Notes: a model not told the origin generated them from the letters alone. A DNA stretch of 64,000 bases from JANNVK01 sp031430435 (GCA_031430435.1 JANPBM010000124.1:1-64000), one strand, 5' to 3'; positions 35,907 through 44,609 are shown, counted from the first letter of the stretch. A program made the numbers and translations.

Positions 35907-36665
35907 TCATGGTAATTTCACAAAAGGCATTCCGCGAAAGACGGCTTTTTGACGGCGTGCAAGGCGTTTCGGGTTTTTCTTCGGATTAAAAACATTGAGC
36001 GGACTCGGAATCATACCGGAAAGATATGCGGCTTCTTGCGGTGATAAATCGGACGCGGACTTTTTGAAATAAGTTCGGGCGGCGGCTTCGGCACCGTAAA
36101 CGCCGTCGCCCCATTCGATAACGTTCAGGTAAATTTCCAAAATACGACGCTTTGACAGATTTCGTTCGATAAAATAAGTATAAACAGCTTCGCGTCCTTT
36201 GCGTAAAAAGTTGCGTTCTTCGCTCAGATAAAGATTTTTGGCAAGTTGTTGCGTAATTGTCGAAGCACCGCGTTTAAAGCTCGGCAGAGCAGGAATCCAA
36301 CCGGTTTCATCGTTATCGCCTTCGGCTTTGGCTTCTTTTTCGGCTTCTTTCTGAGCTTCGTCCCACGCATTTTGGATTGCGTCCCAATCAAAACCGTGAT
36401 GTTCGGTAAAGTGTGAATCTTCGCCCGCTAAAACTGCTCGCTGTAAATTCGGTGAAATTGCATCAATCGGTACCCAAATTTGATATTTTGTCGGCTTTTT
36501 ACCTTCGGAAACATCTTCGTCTGCACGAGCTTGCATCATTGAAGTTACTTTCGGATTATCGGTTTTCAGGCTTGAGATATTCGGAAACGTCAAAAGTTCA
36601 TAGCCGAGCCACACGATAACAGCTCCGACTAAAATTAGAAATAAAATTTTTACCCAATACCACAT
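35907..36665 (-). CDS. mtgA: Monofunctional peptidoglycan glycosyltransferase
   Basis: 252 residues. Polymerises lipid II into glycan strands (GT51), anchored in the inner membrane. N-terminal membrane helix (about 5-27) and the GT51 motifs: AVLAGEDSHFTEHHGFDW with the catalytic Glu, KRGASTITQQLAKNLYLSEERN, EIYLNVIEWGDGVYGAEAAA, and LSPQEAAYLSGMIPSPLN. No transpeptidase domain follows. An acidic insertion rich in Glu/Lys (about 108-120) separates the first two motifs. A short 14-bp-period AT-rich repeat lies upstream (36671-36697). Confidence 0.94.
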   Translation of the reverse strand: MWYWVKILFLILVGAVIVWLGYELLTFPNISSLKTDNPKVTSMMQARADEDVSEGKKPTKYQIWVPIDAISPNLQRAVLAGEDSHFTEHHGFDWDAIQNAWDEAQKEAEKEAKAEGDNDETGWIPALPSFKRGASTITQQLAKNLYLSEERNFLRKGREAVYTYFIERNLSKRRILEIYLNVIEWGDGVYGAEAAARTYFKKSASDLSPQEAAYLSGMIPSPLNVFNPKKNPKRLARRQKAVFRGMPFVKLP

Positions 36666-36717
36666 CTTTTCAATTACGAATTATCAATTACGAATTACGG
36701 TTTGTAAATTGAAAAGT

Positions 36718-37152
36718 TCACTTTTGTCGTTTTAAGATTTGTTTGACAACTCCGTAAACGTTTCCTTCAACTGCTTGCAACGTGTTGTGAGAAATATCAA
36801 CGTCTTCACCTAATTTGCTTGTCCATTTACCGTCTGAAAGCTGGCGAGCCATATGTGTAACCGAGCCTTTCGGAGCCTGAAGTTCGTCTTTGGTCGAAAC
36901 ATAAATCGCAACTTTTTCAACATCTTGTTCGGGTTTGTCATTTTCACAAGGTTCGTAACCGAGTTTTTTGAAAACTGAAATAAAGTTCTCGACAGTCGGT
37001 TCGCCCGGCACATTATTAAACCAAAAAACATCGTTGCCAACTAAGGTTTTATCAACCGACCACCACCAAATATCATTTCTTTCGGCGGCGTGTGCAATGC
37101 AGTTATACTTTGCATCAAAAGGGCTTGTGAGTTCAAATTCACCGTCTTTCAA
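36718..37152 (-). CDS. Small CxAH-motif protein of unknown function (DUF7689-like)
   Basis: 144 residues if it begins at the TTG at 37152. The same frame stays open upstream to a TAG at 37222-37224, which is the stop of the preceding gene. Contains LTSPFDAKYNCIAHAAERND then WWWS, matching from memory small proteins with an NCIAxAA...WWW signature (DUF7689-like), and a C-terminal THMARQLSDGKWTSKLG, suggestive of a papain-like or deamidase-like Cys/His pair (Cys and His); function unknown. No ATG precedes the conserved region, so the start is uncertain: ATA/ATC codons just after the TAG, or TTG at 37152. Paired with the next gene upstream. Confidence 0.65.
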   Translation of the reverse strand: MKDGEFELTSPFDAKYNCIAHAAERNDIWWWSVDKTLVGNDVFWFNNVPGEPTVENFISVFKKLGYEPCENDKPEQDVEKVAIYVSTKDELQAPKGSVTHMARQLSDGKWTSKLGEDVDISHNTLQAVEGNVYGVVKQILKRQK

Positions 37153-37221
37153 ATTGCTGAAAACTCTTTTTATTCTTTCTGAGGCTTCTTGTTGACGAAT
37201 TTTTGCGATGATTGAGGATAT

Positions 37222-37590
37222 CTAAATATAACCGTTCTCCTTTCCCCAATTTAACCACGCTTCCGCCAATTTTTCACGGTTTCCTGCCATTTCTTTCGTT
37301 GTCGGGTCTTCGCCTGTTAATGCCCGCAAAGCCCAAAACCATTCGCTTGGTTCGTCTTGCAGTTCACGCAGAATAAACGGAATTACATCTTTGCCCAAAC
37401 CGATAATCCGCTGATATGCAGGATGCAAAACTTTGTCTAAATAACCTGACGAGTGAAGCGTTTCGAGATACCATTTTTCAGCAAGCAAAGCAAAATATTG
37501 TTCAACGTGTTTTTTGGTCTGACGTTTCGGCATCAAACTTATTTTCGGAATTATTGAAATCTGCGTATTTTCTCGAACTGCTTGATTCAT
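37222..37590 (-). CDS. Small protein paired with a CxAH-motif protein
   Basis: 122 residues, helical, not assigned. Contains HPAYQRIIGLGKDVIPFILRELQ and SEWFWALRALTGEDP, a signature seen in many short bacterial proteins that sit directly upstream of NCIAxAA-type proteins, and ends AEAWLNWGKENGYI. Its TAG stop is followed in the same frame by the second protein, with AAGGAG embedded in its own last codons as a re-initiation site. Possibly a two-gene module of toxin-antitoxin type; this is inference. Confidence 0.7.
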   Translation of the reverse strand: MNQAVRENTQISIIPKISLMPKRQTKKHVEQYFALLAEKWYLETLHSSGYLDKVLHPAYQRIIGLGKDVIPFILRELQDEPSEWFWALRALTGEDPTTKEMAGNREKLAEAWLNWGKENGYI

Positions 37591-37650
37591 AGTCTGAAAT
37601 TATACACGAAAATAAGTTTGATGCGAAAAAATCTGCCGACTGCCAACTCT

Positions 37651-39117
37651 TCACGCTTTCCCGATCATATTCCCGACAATTTTCCCGCTTGAAATTACGC
37701 CCGGCATTCCGGCTCCCGGATGTGTTCCCGCACCGACAAAATAAAGGTTCGGAACATCTTCGCTGCGGTTGTGCGGACGCAAATACGCGGATTGCATCAG
37801 CGTTGGTTCGACACCGAATGCGTTCCCAAGGTGCGAGTTCAATGTGTCGCGGAAATGGAGCGGATCAATGTATGATTCGCTGACGATATGCTTTGATAAA
37901 TCGGGCATATAATGTTCTTCAAGGTACTTTACGATTGAATCTCGGTAGCCTTTCGCCGCCGTTGTCCAATCGGTTTTGCCAAGTAAATTCGGGACAGGCG
38001 ACAACACATACCAGCAATCGTGACCTTCGGGAGCAAGGCTTTGGTCGGTTGCCGTCGGGCGGTGAATATAGAGCGAAAAGTCTTTTGCCAACGTTCGTTT
38101 GATGAAGATTTCGTCGAGTAGACCTTTGTAGCGGTTGCCCATCAAAATTTCGTGGTGAGCCATATTTTCATACTTGCGGTCGGTGCCGAAATACATCACG
38201 AACAGCGACATCGAATAGCTGATCGAATTAACTTTTTTATCCGTATATTTTCGTCTGAACTGTTTCGGGACAAGATTCAGATAAGTGTTTCCGACATCGG
38301 AATTGGCAACCACGGCATCGGCTTCGATAAATTCGCCGCTTTTAACTTTTACGCCGTTCGCCCGACCGTTTTTGTCCATCGAAACTTTATCGACTTCGGC
38401 TTGCAAGAAAACTTCGCCGCCGATGTCAATAAACAAATCGCCCAACGCTTTTATCAACGCACCGGTTCCGCCCATCGCAAACCACACGCCGTATTCTTGC
38501 TCCAATTTGTGAATCATCGCGTAAATCGAGGTTGATGTGTAAGGGTTTCCGCCAATCAAAAGCGGATGAAAACTAAAGGCTTGACGCAATCTTTCGTCTT
38601 TAAAATAACGCGAGGCAAACTTGTAAACCGAGCGATCCGAACGTAGTTTGACCATTTGCGGAATGACTTTAATCATACTCGCAATCGTGTCGAACGGTTT
38701 GTCTATAAGATCGAAACCAACGCGATAAATTTCCGCTAAATCCTTTGAAAACCTATGATAACCTTCAAGTTCATTCGGATTTATTTTGCGGATTTGCTCG
38801 AGCAAATTTTCTTTATTGTCGTTGTAATTAAAAATCGTGCCGTCTTCCCAACGAATATTATAAAACGGATCGATTTTGACGAGTTTCGCATAATCGGACA
38901 TTTTTTTACCCGCGATTTCAAACAATTCTTCAAACAACCACGGTGCGGTAATGATTGTCGGACCGCCGTCGAATTTAAAACCGTCGCGTTCATACACGTA
39001 CGCCCGACCGCCGAGTTTGTCGCGTTTTTCTACTATCGTAACTTTGTGTCCTTGCGCTTGCAGCCGAATCGCCGCCGAAAGTCCGCCCAGACCGCTTCCG
39101 ATTACAACTATTTTCAT
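37651..39117 (-). CDS. crtI: Phytoene desaturase (CrtI-type)
   Basis: 488 residues. FAD-dependent enzyme introducing double bonds into phytoene to make lycopene (or neurosporene), membrane-associated. N-terminal dinucleotide fold VIGSGLGGLSAAIRLQAQGH and VEKRDKLGGRAYV; FKFDGGPTIITAP; central LLIGGNPYTSTSIYAMIHKLE with GVWFAMGGTGALIKAL; the C-terminal FAD signature LYFVGAGTHPGAGMPGVISSGK is the CrtI hallmark. It lies 14 kb from the rhodopsin-crtY-blh cluster but supplies its precursor pathway; crtE and crtB are absent from the window. It diverges from pckG. Confidence 0.9.
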   Translation of the reverse strand: MKIVVIGSGLGGLSAAIRLQAQGHKVTIVEKRDKLGGRAYVYERDGFKFDGGPTIITAPWLFEELFEIAGKKMSDYAKLVKIDPFYNIRWEDGTIFNYNDNKENLLEQIRKINPNELEGYHRFSKDLAEIYRVGFDLIDKPFDTIASMIKVIPQMVKLRSDRSVYKFASRYFKDERLRQAFSFHPLLIGGNPYTSTSIYAMIHKLEQEYGVWFAMGGTGALIKALGDLFIDIGGEVFLQAEVDKVSMDKNGRANGVKVKSGEFIEADAVVANSDVGNTYLNLVPKQFRRKYTDKKVNSISYSMSLFVMYFGTDRKYENMAHHEILMGNRYKGLLDEIFIKRTLAKDFSLYIHRPTATDQSLAPEGHDCWYVLSPVPNLLGKTDWTTAAKGYRDSIVKYLEEHYMPDLSKHIVSESYIDPLHFRDTLNSHLGNAFGVEPTLMQSAYLRPHNRSEDVPNLYFVGAGTHPGAGMPGVISSGKIVGNMIGKA

Positions 39118-39261
39118 TTTGTTTGCTTAAACCCCTTGTATATTTGCTTTTTACATTTTCCTGTTTTGCCGAAAAGAAAGCAAATGCAGTCATATTTATT
39201 TGAGATAAAACTATGAATTGAAAGCATTTTCAAGAATCCAAAACTTTCATTTTACTTATAT

Positions 39262-39270
39262 TGTGATAAT
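39262..39270 (+). promoter_or_regulatory. Possible extended -10 element of pckG
   Basis: TGT followed by GATAAT (39265-39270), an extended -10 type element about 78 bp before the ATG at 39348, in the divergent crtI-pckG gap. No clear -35. Confidence 0.4.
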
Positions 39271-39347
39271 ATATCTGAATAATCTGAATCAACGAGTCGT
39301 AATTGCTCGTTTCTTTTTTACACAACAACATTATTGAAAAAAAATCT

Positions 39348-41237
39348 ATGTCAAATCTAAATATACCGACAAACGTTACAAACAAAGAACTTATTAAATG
39401 GGTTACAAAAACCGCCGAACATTGCACGCCGAAAAATGTGCATTGGTGCGACGGTTCGCAAGCAGAATATGACCGACTTTGCCAAGAAATGGTTGATTCA
39501 GGAACGTTTATTCGTTTGAATGCAGAAAAGCGTCCGAATTCGTTTCTCGCCCGTTCGCATCCGTCAGACGTTGCCCGCGTTGAAGACCGAACTTATATTT
39601 GTTCACTGGCAAAAGCCGACGCGGGACCGACCAATAATTGGATGGCTCCGAAAGATATGAAGCCGATTCTGATGGACAAATTTGCGGGTTGTATGAGCGG
39701 ACGCACGATGTATGTAATCCCGTTTTGTATGGGTCCGATCGGTTCGCCGATTTCGCAATTCGGCGTGCAAATTACCGATTCGCCGTATGCCGTGGTCAAT
39801 ATGCAGATTATGACGCGGATGGGAAATAAGGCACTTGAAGCACTCGGCGACGGTGATTTTGTGCATTGTATGCACTCGGTCGGAATGCCGCTTGCAGAAG
39901 GACAAAAAGACGCTTTGTGGGCGTGTTCGCCTGATCCGAAAGATAAATATATCGTCCATTTCCCCGAAGAACGCTCTATCGTTTCTTACGGTTCGGGTTA
40001 CGGCGGAAACGCACTTTTGGGCAAAAAATGTTTGGCATTGCGAATCGCTTCAACCATCGGACGTGATGAAGGTTGGTTAGCAGAACACATGTTAATTGTC
40101 GGCGTTGAATCGCCCGATGGACATAAAGATTACGTCTGTGCGGCGTTCCCGAGTGCTTGCGGAAAGACGAATTTTGCAATGCTCATTCCGCCGAAACCTT
40201 TTCAAGAAGAAGGCTGGAAAATTACGACCGTCGGCGACGATATCGCGTGGATCAAACCCGACGAACACGGCAAACTTCGGGCGATCAATCCTGAAAACGG
40301 ATTTTTCGGCGTTGCTCCCGGCACAAATTACAAAACTAATCCAAACGCGATGGATTCAATCAAAACGAACACGATTTTCACCAACGTTGCGTTGACCGAC
40401 GACGGCGATGTTTGGTGGGAAGGAATGGACGGTGACGCACCGAAACACGCAATCGATTGGCAAGGAAATGATTGGACACCCGAAGTCGGAAAGCCGGCTG
40501 CACATCCGAACGCACGGTTCACCGCACCGATTACGCAATGTCCTGTGGTGGACGAACTTTTCGACGATCCGAAAGGCGTTCCGGTTTCCGCATTCATCTT
40601 CGGCGGACGCAGAAATTCGGTCGTTCCGCTTATTTTGCAATCATTTAACTGGGCGTTCGGCGTGTATATGGCGGCAACAATGGGCAGCGAAATGACTGCC
40701 GCAGCCTTCGGGAACATCGGCGAAGTCCGCCGTGATCCGTTCGCAATGCTGCCGTTTGCGGGCTACCATATGGGCGATTATTTCTCGCATTGGCTCGACG
40801 TTGGACGCTCGATTCCTGAACCGCCGCGAATTTTTTCGGTCAATTGGTTTCGCAAAGGCGAGGACGGCAAATTCCTCTGGAACGGCTTCGGCGACAATAT
40901 GCGGGTGCTGAAATGGGTGGTCGAACGCTCACGCGGAAAGTCGCTCGGCGTAGAAACTCCGCTCGGTTGGCAGCCGAAATACGAACATATCGATTGGCGT
41001 GGAATGGAAGATTTTACCCGCGAAGATTTTGAAAAAGTGATGAACCTCGATCGCGATATGTGGCTCAAAGAAATTGCCGGACACGATGATTTGTTCTTCA
41101 AACTCTACGACCGTTTGCCGAAAGAAATGACGTTTTTACGCGAATTATTGCTTTCAAATTTATGGCGACAGCAGGATTTCGGGCTGGCGGCTCCGCGACC
41201 TGATGAAAGCGAAGAATCAAAAGCGGCGGGGAAATAA
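39348..41237 (+). CDS. pckG: Phosphoenolpyruvate carboxykinase (GTP)
   Basis: 629 residues from the ATG at 39348; a frame ATG at 39303 would add 15 atypical residues. Converts oxaloacetate + GTP to PEP + GDP + CO2, the first committed gluconeogenic step. GTP-family motifs: P-loop FPSACGKTN (267-275) with the hyper-reactive Cys271, GGNALLGKK substrate loop, GDDIAW metal site, FGGRR for PEP binding and NWF(R/K)KG nucleotide contact. Length is typical. With fumC elsewhere in the window it belongs to central C4 metabolism. Confidence 0.96.
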   Translation: MSNLNIPTNVTNKELIKWVTKTAEHCTPKNVHWCDGSQAEYDRLCQEMVDSGTFIRLNAEKRPNSFLARSHPSDVARVEDRTYICSLAKADAGPTNNWMAPKDMKPILMDKFAGCMSGRTMYVIPFCMGPIGSPISQFGVQITDSPYAVVNMQIMTRMGNKALEALGDGDFVHCMHSVGMPLAEGQKDALWACSPDPKDKYIVHFPEERSIVSYGSGYGGNALLGKKCLALRIASTIGRDEGWLAEHMLIVGVESPDGHKDYVCAAFPSACGKTNFAMLIPPKPFQEEGWKITTVGDDIAWIKPDEHGKLRAINPENGFFGVAPGTNYKTNPNAMDSIKTNTIFTNVALTDDGDVWWEGMDGDAPKHAIDWQGNDWTPEVGKPAAHPNARFTAPITQCPVVDELFDDPKGVPVSAFIFGGRRNSVVPLILQSFNWAFGVYMAATMGSEMTAAAFGNIGEVRRDPFAMLPFAGYHMGDYFSHWLDVGRSIPEPPRIFSVNWFRKGEDGKFLWNGFGDNMRVLKWVVERSRGKSLGVETPLGWQPKYEHIDWRGMEDFTREDFEKVMNLDRDMWLKEIAGHDDLFFKLYDRLPKEMTFLRELLLSNLWRQQDFGLAAPRPDESEESKAAGK

Positions 41238-41267
41238 GGCAAAAGTAAAAAGGTAAAAGGCAAAAAG

Positions 41268-41292
41268 GCGATTCGGGTTGAGTCGCCTTTTC
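41268..41292. terminator. Terminator after pckG
   Basis: Stem GGCGATTC / GAGTCGCC with a short GGGTT-containing loop and flanking A- and T-runs. The stem is the same as that of the terminator at 45033-45053. Confidence 0.85.
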
Positions 41293-42895
41293 ATACAGTT
41301 GTACTTTTTCTAACCAATCCGTCCCTGACTTCAATTTTTGCTAATGCGACATTAAAACCTTGAGTTAGAAGCCTTTTTGAAACTTGGCGTAAATTCACTT
41401 TAGAAAAAAATGGAATATCTAGTTTCCCTTGTTTCGAATGGACAATTGCAAACACAACTCGGTAGTCATTAGCGTTTGGTCTTACGTTAGTATCGATTAG
41501 CTTTAATTCGTCAGGAAGGTGTTCATTCATTTTTTCCCTACACTCTTTTTCCATAAGAAAAACTTCAGCCGATACGAGCTCTTGTGCGAACAAATGGCTT
41601 AGTTTACTTGATTGTCCATAACGCTTAACGTGAATTAAATCATTGGTTTTTCGGAATAAGTCGCAGAATTCAAACCCGGATTTTGCCTTTTGGAGTTTAA
41701 ATAGCTCTTTATCAAAGAAAATTAGGTTATCGTCTAAATTTGCGACCCTCGAATTATAGTCACCTTCAGATTTATCTTCGTAATCTGGCAAGCTGTGGGA
41801 GTATAGAGGAAAATCGTTAAAATATTGATTGACTTCACTAACAAAATCTAGATTTATTTGATACCACTTTCCGCCACTCAGGACGTAAGTTTCACCGCTA
41901 ATTGAAAATTCACCCTGAAAACAAGAATAAGCCGAGAACATACGAATTATATCCCCGGTATCATTAACAGCCAGAACTTTATGTTGTTTTAGCCAATCAA
42001 TCGTCCAAACAAAATTTTTTCTTCGCGACATATCGTCATGAAAACTCTTGATACTAAGGTCAAAACTACGTAATGCCTTTTTACCTGATTCGTAACAAAA
42101 CCCTGCAATTTCTGAAAATTCAATAATTTCCGGAACTGCCATTTCAATATCATCTAAATCATCGTTATTGAATTTTCTGACAATCTCTTGATCTAGAACG
42201 TTAAGCTTTGTTGCATCTCTAATTTCAACAATCCTGTCAACCCAAGGAAACTTAGACTTATAAGAATTGTTTATTGATTTGTCGTAAATGTCGTCCAACT
42301 TTTCTGGGAGATCTTCGAGGTCGGTATTAATGTTAACTGAAATTGAATCTGAGCCTGTAATTCGTGTTCCTAATTTTGAATCATCAGGAACGCCAGTTAT
42401 GCCTTTCAATAAATCACGTTCAATATCTAAACCGAAATCCCACACACCTGCTTCTCTGCTACCTTGAGTTCGCGTGAGGCTAGAAATTCTATTGAACTTT
42501 TTAACATCAATATTTTTGAAGTTCTCAGTTCCAATTGAATTTAGGGCAACACGAAGACCAAATCTTTCTTCGATTACCTCTACATTTAGAAGATACTTTC
42601 CAAATCCAAAAATGATTGCGTAGGTAGCCTTAACAGTTTTGACTAGCAAAACTGCTGATGGAGTATGAGAATCTTCAATTTTAGTTGAATCTATATGTGG
42701 CTCAAAAAACTCAATCCACTCGGGAGGTTTTGCTTCCGAGTCACTAATAAAAAGTTCCATGACGGAGTTTTTACTAGGAATTGCAACGGTTTGTTTAATT
42801 TTCTTTTTAGAATTGATGATTTTATCGAATGAATCAAAATCTCTTTTGATAAGAAAAATAGAAAGTGACCAACGTTTTGAGTCTTGGGAATTCAT
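41291..42895 (-). CDS. DUF6119 / TIGR04141-type sporadically distributed protein
   Basis: 534 residues, no signal peptide. Family-like landmarks: WSLSIFLIKRDF at the start, AVLLVKTVKATYAIIFGFGKYLL followed by EERFGLRVALN, a Gln/Arg-rich TRTQGSREAGVWDFG, and RDLLKGITGVP. These match proteins annotated as sporadically distributed, TIGR04141 family (DUF6119), known for patchy occurrence next to restriction and defence genes; function unknown. It sits alone, bounded by a terminator on one side and a structured non-coding region on the other, and its AT-rich, less biased codon use differs from the housekeeping genes, consistent with transfer. Confidence 0.75.
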   Translation of the reverse strand: MNSQDSKRWSLSIFLIKRDFDSFDKIINSKKKIKQTVAIPSKNSVMELFISDSEAKPPEWIEFFEPHIDSTKIEDSHTPSAVLLVKTVKATYAIIFGFGKYLLNVEVIEERFGLRVALNSIGTENFKNIDVKKFNRISSLTRTQGSREAGVWDFGLDIERDLLKGITGVPDDSKLGTRITGSDSISVNINTDLEDLPEKLDDIYDKSINNSYKSKFPWVDRIVEIRDATKLNVLDQEIVRKFNNDDLDDIEMAVPEIIEFSEIAGFCYESGKKALRSFDLSIKSFHDDMSRRKNFVWTIDWLKQHKVLAVNDTGDIIRMFSAYSCFQGEFSISGETYVLSGGKWYQINLDFVSEVNQYFNDFPLYSHSLPDYEDKSEGDYNSRVANLDDNLIFFDKELFKLQKAKSGFEFCDLFRKTNDLIHVKRYGQSSKLSHLFAQELVSAEVFLMEKECREKMNEHLPDELKLIDTNVRPNANDYRVVFAIVHSKQGKLDIPFFSKVNLRQVSKRLLTQGFNVALAKIEVRDGLVRKSTTV

Positions 42896-43030
42896 TCTAA
42901 CGTTATATAAATATTTACCAAATTAGTCAAGCATTCTTGTAATGTGTATTATCTTCTTAACTAGAACGAGACTTTTGCAAAAAATCTAGCGAACTTTGCA
43001 CACATTCAAGTTGAATTTAACCAAACACTT

Positions 43031-43157
43031 CTCGAACGCTCTCGCGTCCGTGCAAGCGAGCCGCATGCGTTCCAGTCCGTTTGCGGACGTGAGCGTAAAG
43101 CTACATGCGTCAGCGTGTAGAACCGAAAATGCCACGCCAACCAGCCTGTTTGCAGGC
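43031..43157. repeat. Array of short hairpins
   Basis: Four consecutive inverted repeats in 127 bp: CTCGC...GCGAG (43041-43060), GTCCG-TTTG-CGGAC (43075-43088), CTACATGC-GTCA-GCGTGTAG (43101-43120) and GCCTG-TTTG-CAGGC (43144-43157). GC content is above that of the surroundings. It leads directly into the 323-bp inverted-repeat element. No coding frame was credible. Confidence 0.7.
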
Positions 43158-43181
43158 GGTAGAATCGCTTTGGCTCGAATA

Positions 43182-43504
43182 AATTGCCACTCAGCTTATG
43201 GTCTTTGAAAAATAGATACCGTAAAAAAAGAATTCGGTTTTTAGCCCGTAAAACGGGCGGCGGCATAAAGCCTAGCTCGTGAGAGCTAGGTCAGAACCGA
43301 ACAACCGTGATAGCTCGTGTAACGAGCGACAGAAACACTCAACTCGTCCATTTCCGTCGCTATCTTACGATAGCTCTAAATATATGTTTATCAATGACCT
43401 AGCGTTTCGCTCTGCTTCACACTAGGCTTTACGCCATCGCCATCTACGATGGCTTTTCTGAATACGGTATTTATTTTTCAACAAACATAAGCTGAGTGGC
43501 AATT
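43182..43504. other. 323-bp long-inverted-repeat element with multi-hairpin interior
   Basis: Outer arms: 43182-43200 pairs perfectly with 43486-43504 (19 bp). After 4-nt unpaired gaps, 43205-43223 pairs with 43463-43481 (19 bp, one mismatch). Inside: a 7-bp helix TTCGGTT/AACCGAA (43233-43239 with 43295-43301) enclosing hairpins GCCCGT-AAA-ACGGGC (43244-43258) and CCTAGCTC-GTGA-GAGCTAGG (43271-43290); then GCTCGT-GTA-ACGAGC (43313-43327), GCTATC-TTAC-GATAGC (43359-43374), CCTAG...CTAGG with an inner AGCG-TTT-CGCT (43398-43426) and GCCATC-TAC-GATGGC (43439-43453). Two of the loops are GNRA-like on one strand or the other. Could be a structured RNA, a MITE-like element or a recombination/replication structure. 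No Rfam class was recognised. Confidence 0.8.
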
Positions 43505-43553
43505 CATAATCCAAAATCGCCGGAAAGTTCTTGAGCTTCATATTTGCAAAGAA

Positions 43554-43782
43554 AAGGCTGTCGGGCATTCTTGAGAAGCTCATTTTTATCTCGGAAAGGC
43601 TGTTTGGGATTCCCGAGAACCTTTCTGAGACATAAATAAGGCTGTTTTGAATCCTTGAGAACCTTCCCGAGACATGAATAAGTCTGTTTGAAGTTCCCGA
43701 AAACCTTTCCGAGACGTAAATAAGGCTGTTTTAAATCCTTGACAACCTTTCCGAGACATAAATAAGGCTGTTTGGAATTCTA
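43554..43782. repeat. Degenerate 42-bp tandem repeat, about 5.5 units
   Basis: Units start at 43554, 43596, 43638, 43680, 43722 and 43764 (each AAGGCTG or AAGTCTG), at an exact 42-bp period. Odd and even units differ in the middle (GAATCCTTGA versus GATTCCCGAG), giving an 84-bp super-period. A more degenerate copy may precede at 43512. There are no spacers, so this is not a CRISPR array. It begins 50 bp after the inverted-repeat element and ends ~95 bp before the DUF6261-like gene. Confidence 0.85.
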
Positions 43783-43877
43783 AAGTGCAATATCTTTACA
43801 AATTGTTGCTTTTTACCAAGTGTATTAAGGCTTTTATACTTGAAATTTTTTCCGCTTAGGTCTAAATTATTTGTATT

Positions 43878-44609
43878 ATGACTCAGATAAAAACAATCGC
43901 CCTAACTTCTTTGAACAACGGAAACTTCTACCAATTGGTTGAAAGCATTGTCGCCATCAGCCAAGCCGAACCTTTAGTGAGCGGCATTCTACACGATTTA
44001 TCAACCGGCGTACCAAATCTGCAAAACTCCTTCAAAAAAGAAAAACTGAGCGATGAAACGGCTCAACTTGTCGCGTTAGACCAATTACGCGATCGGGCTT
44101 ATATCAAAATCAAACGGTTTGCCGAAGCCTACACTTTTGACGATCAATCGCCCGAGAATATCGCCGCCGCAAACAAAATTCTCGAGATTATTAACCAATA
44201 CGGCAAAGCCGATTTGATAAATTTTGATTACAACAAAGAATCGGCGTATCTGACCAATTTTATCAAAGACCTGAATGATAATGCTCAAGATGCGGTTGAT
44301 TTGCTGAAACTTGCGGACGACATCGCGTATTTGAAAAACTGCAACGATAATTTTATCGCCAAATACGCCGGACGCGGTGATGCCGCACAGGCAATTGCAA
44401 ATGTGATGCCGTTTTATAAACTCCGCACCGAAGTTGCCAAGCATTACAATAATTTTGTCGGCGATTTAGAAAGTTTGCAGCGAATCGATAAAACCCACGC
44501 CGCAAAGTTTGAAGCGTTAATCGGCAGAATCAATATCGAGATTGAAAAATATAAATTATTGATACCAAAAGCCGCCGTCAAACCAAACGGAACACCGAGC
44601 AATAAGTAA
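43878..44609 (+). CDS. DUF6261-like protein of unknown function
   Basis: 243 residues, soluble, largely helical. Starts with TIALTSLNNGNFYQLVESIV and contains VALDQLRDRAYIKIKRFAEAYTFDDQ and KLADDIAYLKNCNDNFIAKYAGRG. The layout recalls DUF6261 proteins known mainly from Bacteroidota; the assignment is from memory. It stands alone in an accessory patch just downstream of tandem repeats, and an acquired origin from Bacteroidota is possible. No ribosome site is obvious before the ATG. Confidence 0.6.
   Translation: MTQIKTIALTSLNNGNFYQLVESIVAISQAEPLVSGILHDLSTGVPNLQNSFKKEKLSDETAQLVALDQLRDRAYIKIKRFAEAYTFDDQSPENIAAANKILEIINQYGKADLINFDYNKESAYLTNFIKDLNDNAQDAVDLLKLADDIAYLKNCNDNFIAKYAGRGDAAQAIANVMPFYKLRTEVAKHYNNFVGDLESLQRIDKTHAAKFEALIGRINIEIEKYKLLIPKAAVKPNGTPSNK

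Noticed and set aside
42996..43208. 70-codon plus-strand frame in the hairpin array
   Set aside because: Composition follows the palindromes; no ribosome site, and the competing minus-strand frame is equally open.
43554..43782. Possible CRISPR array
   Set aside because: Units are contiguous 42-bp degenerate copies with no unique spacers, and no cas genes are near.
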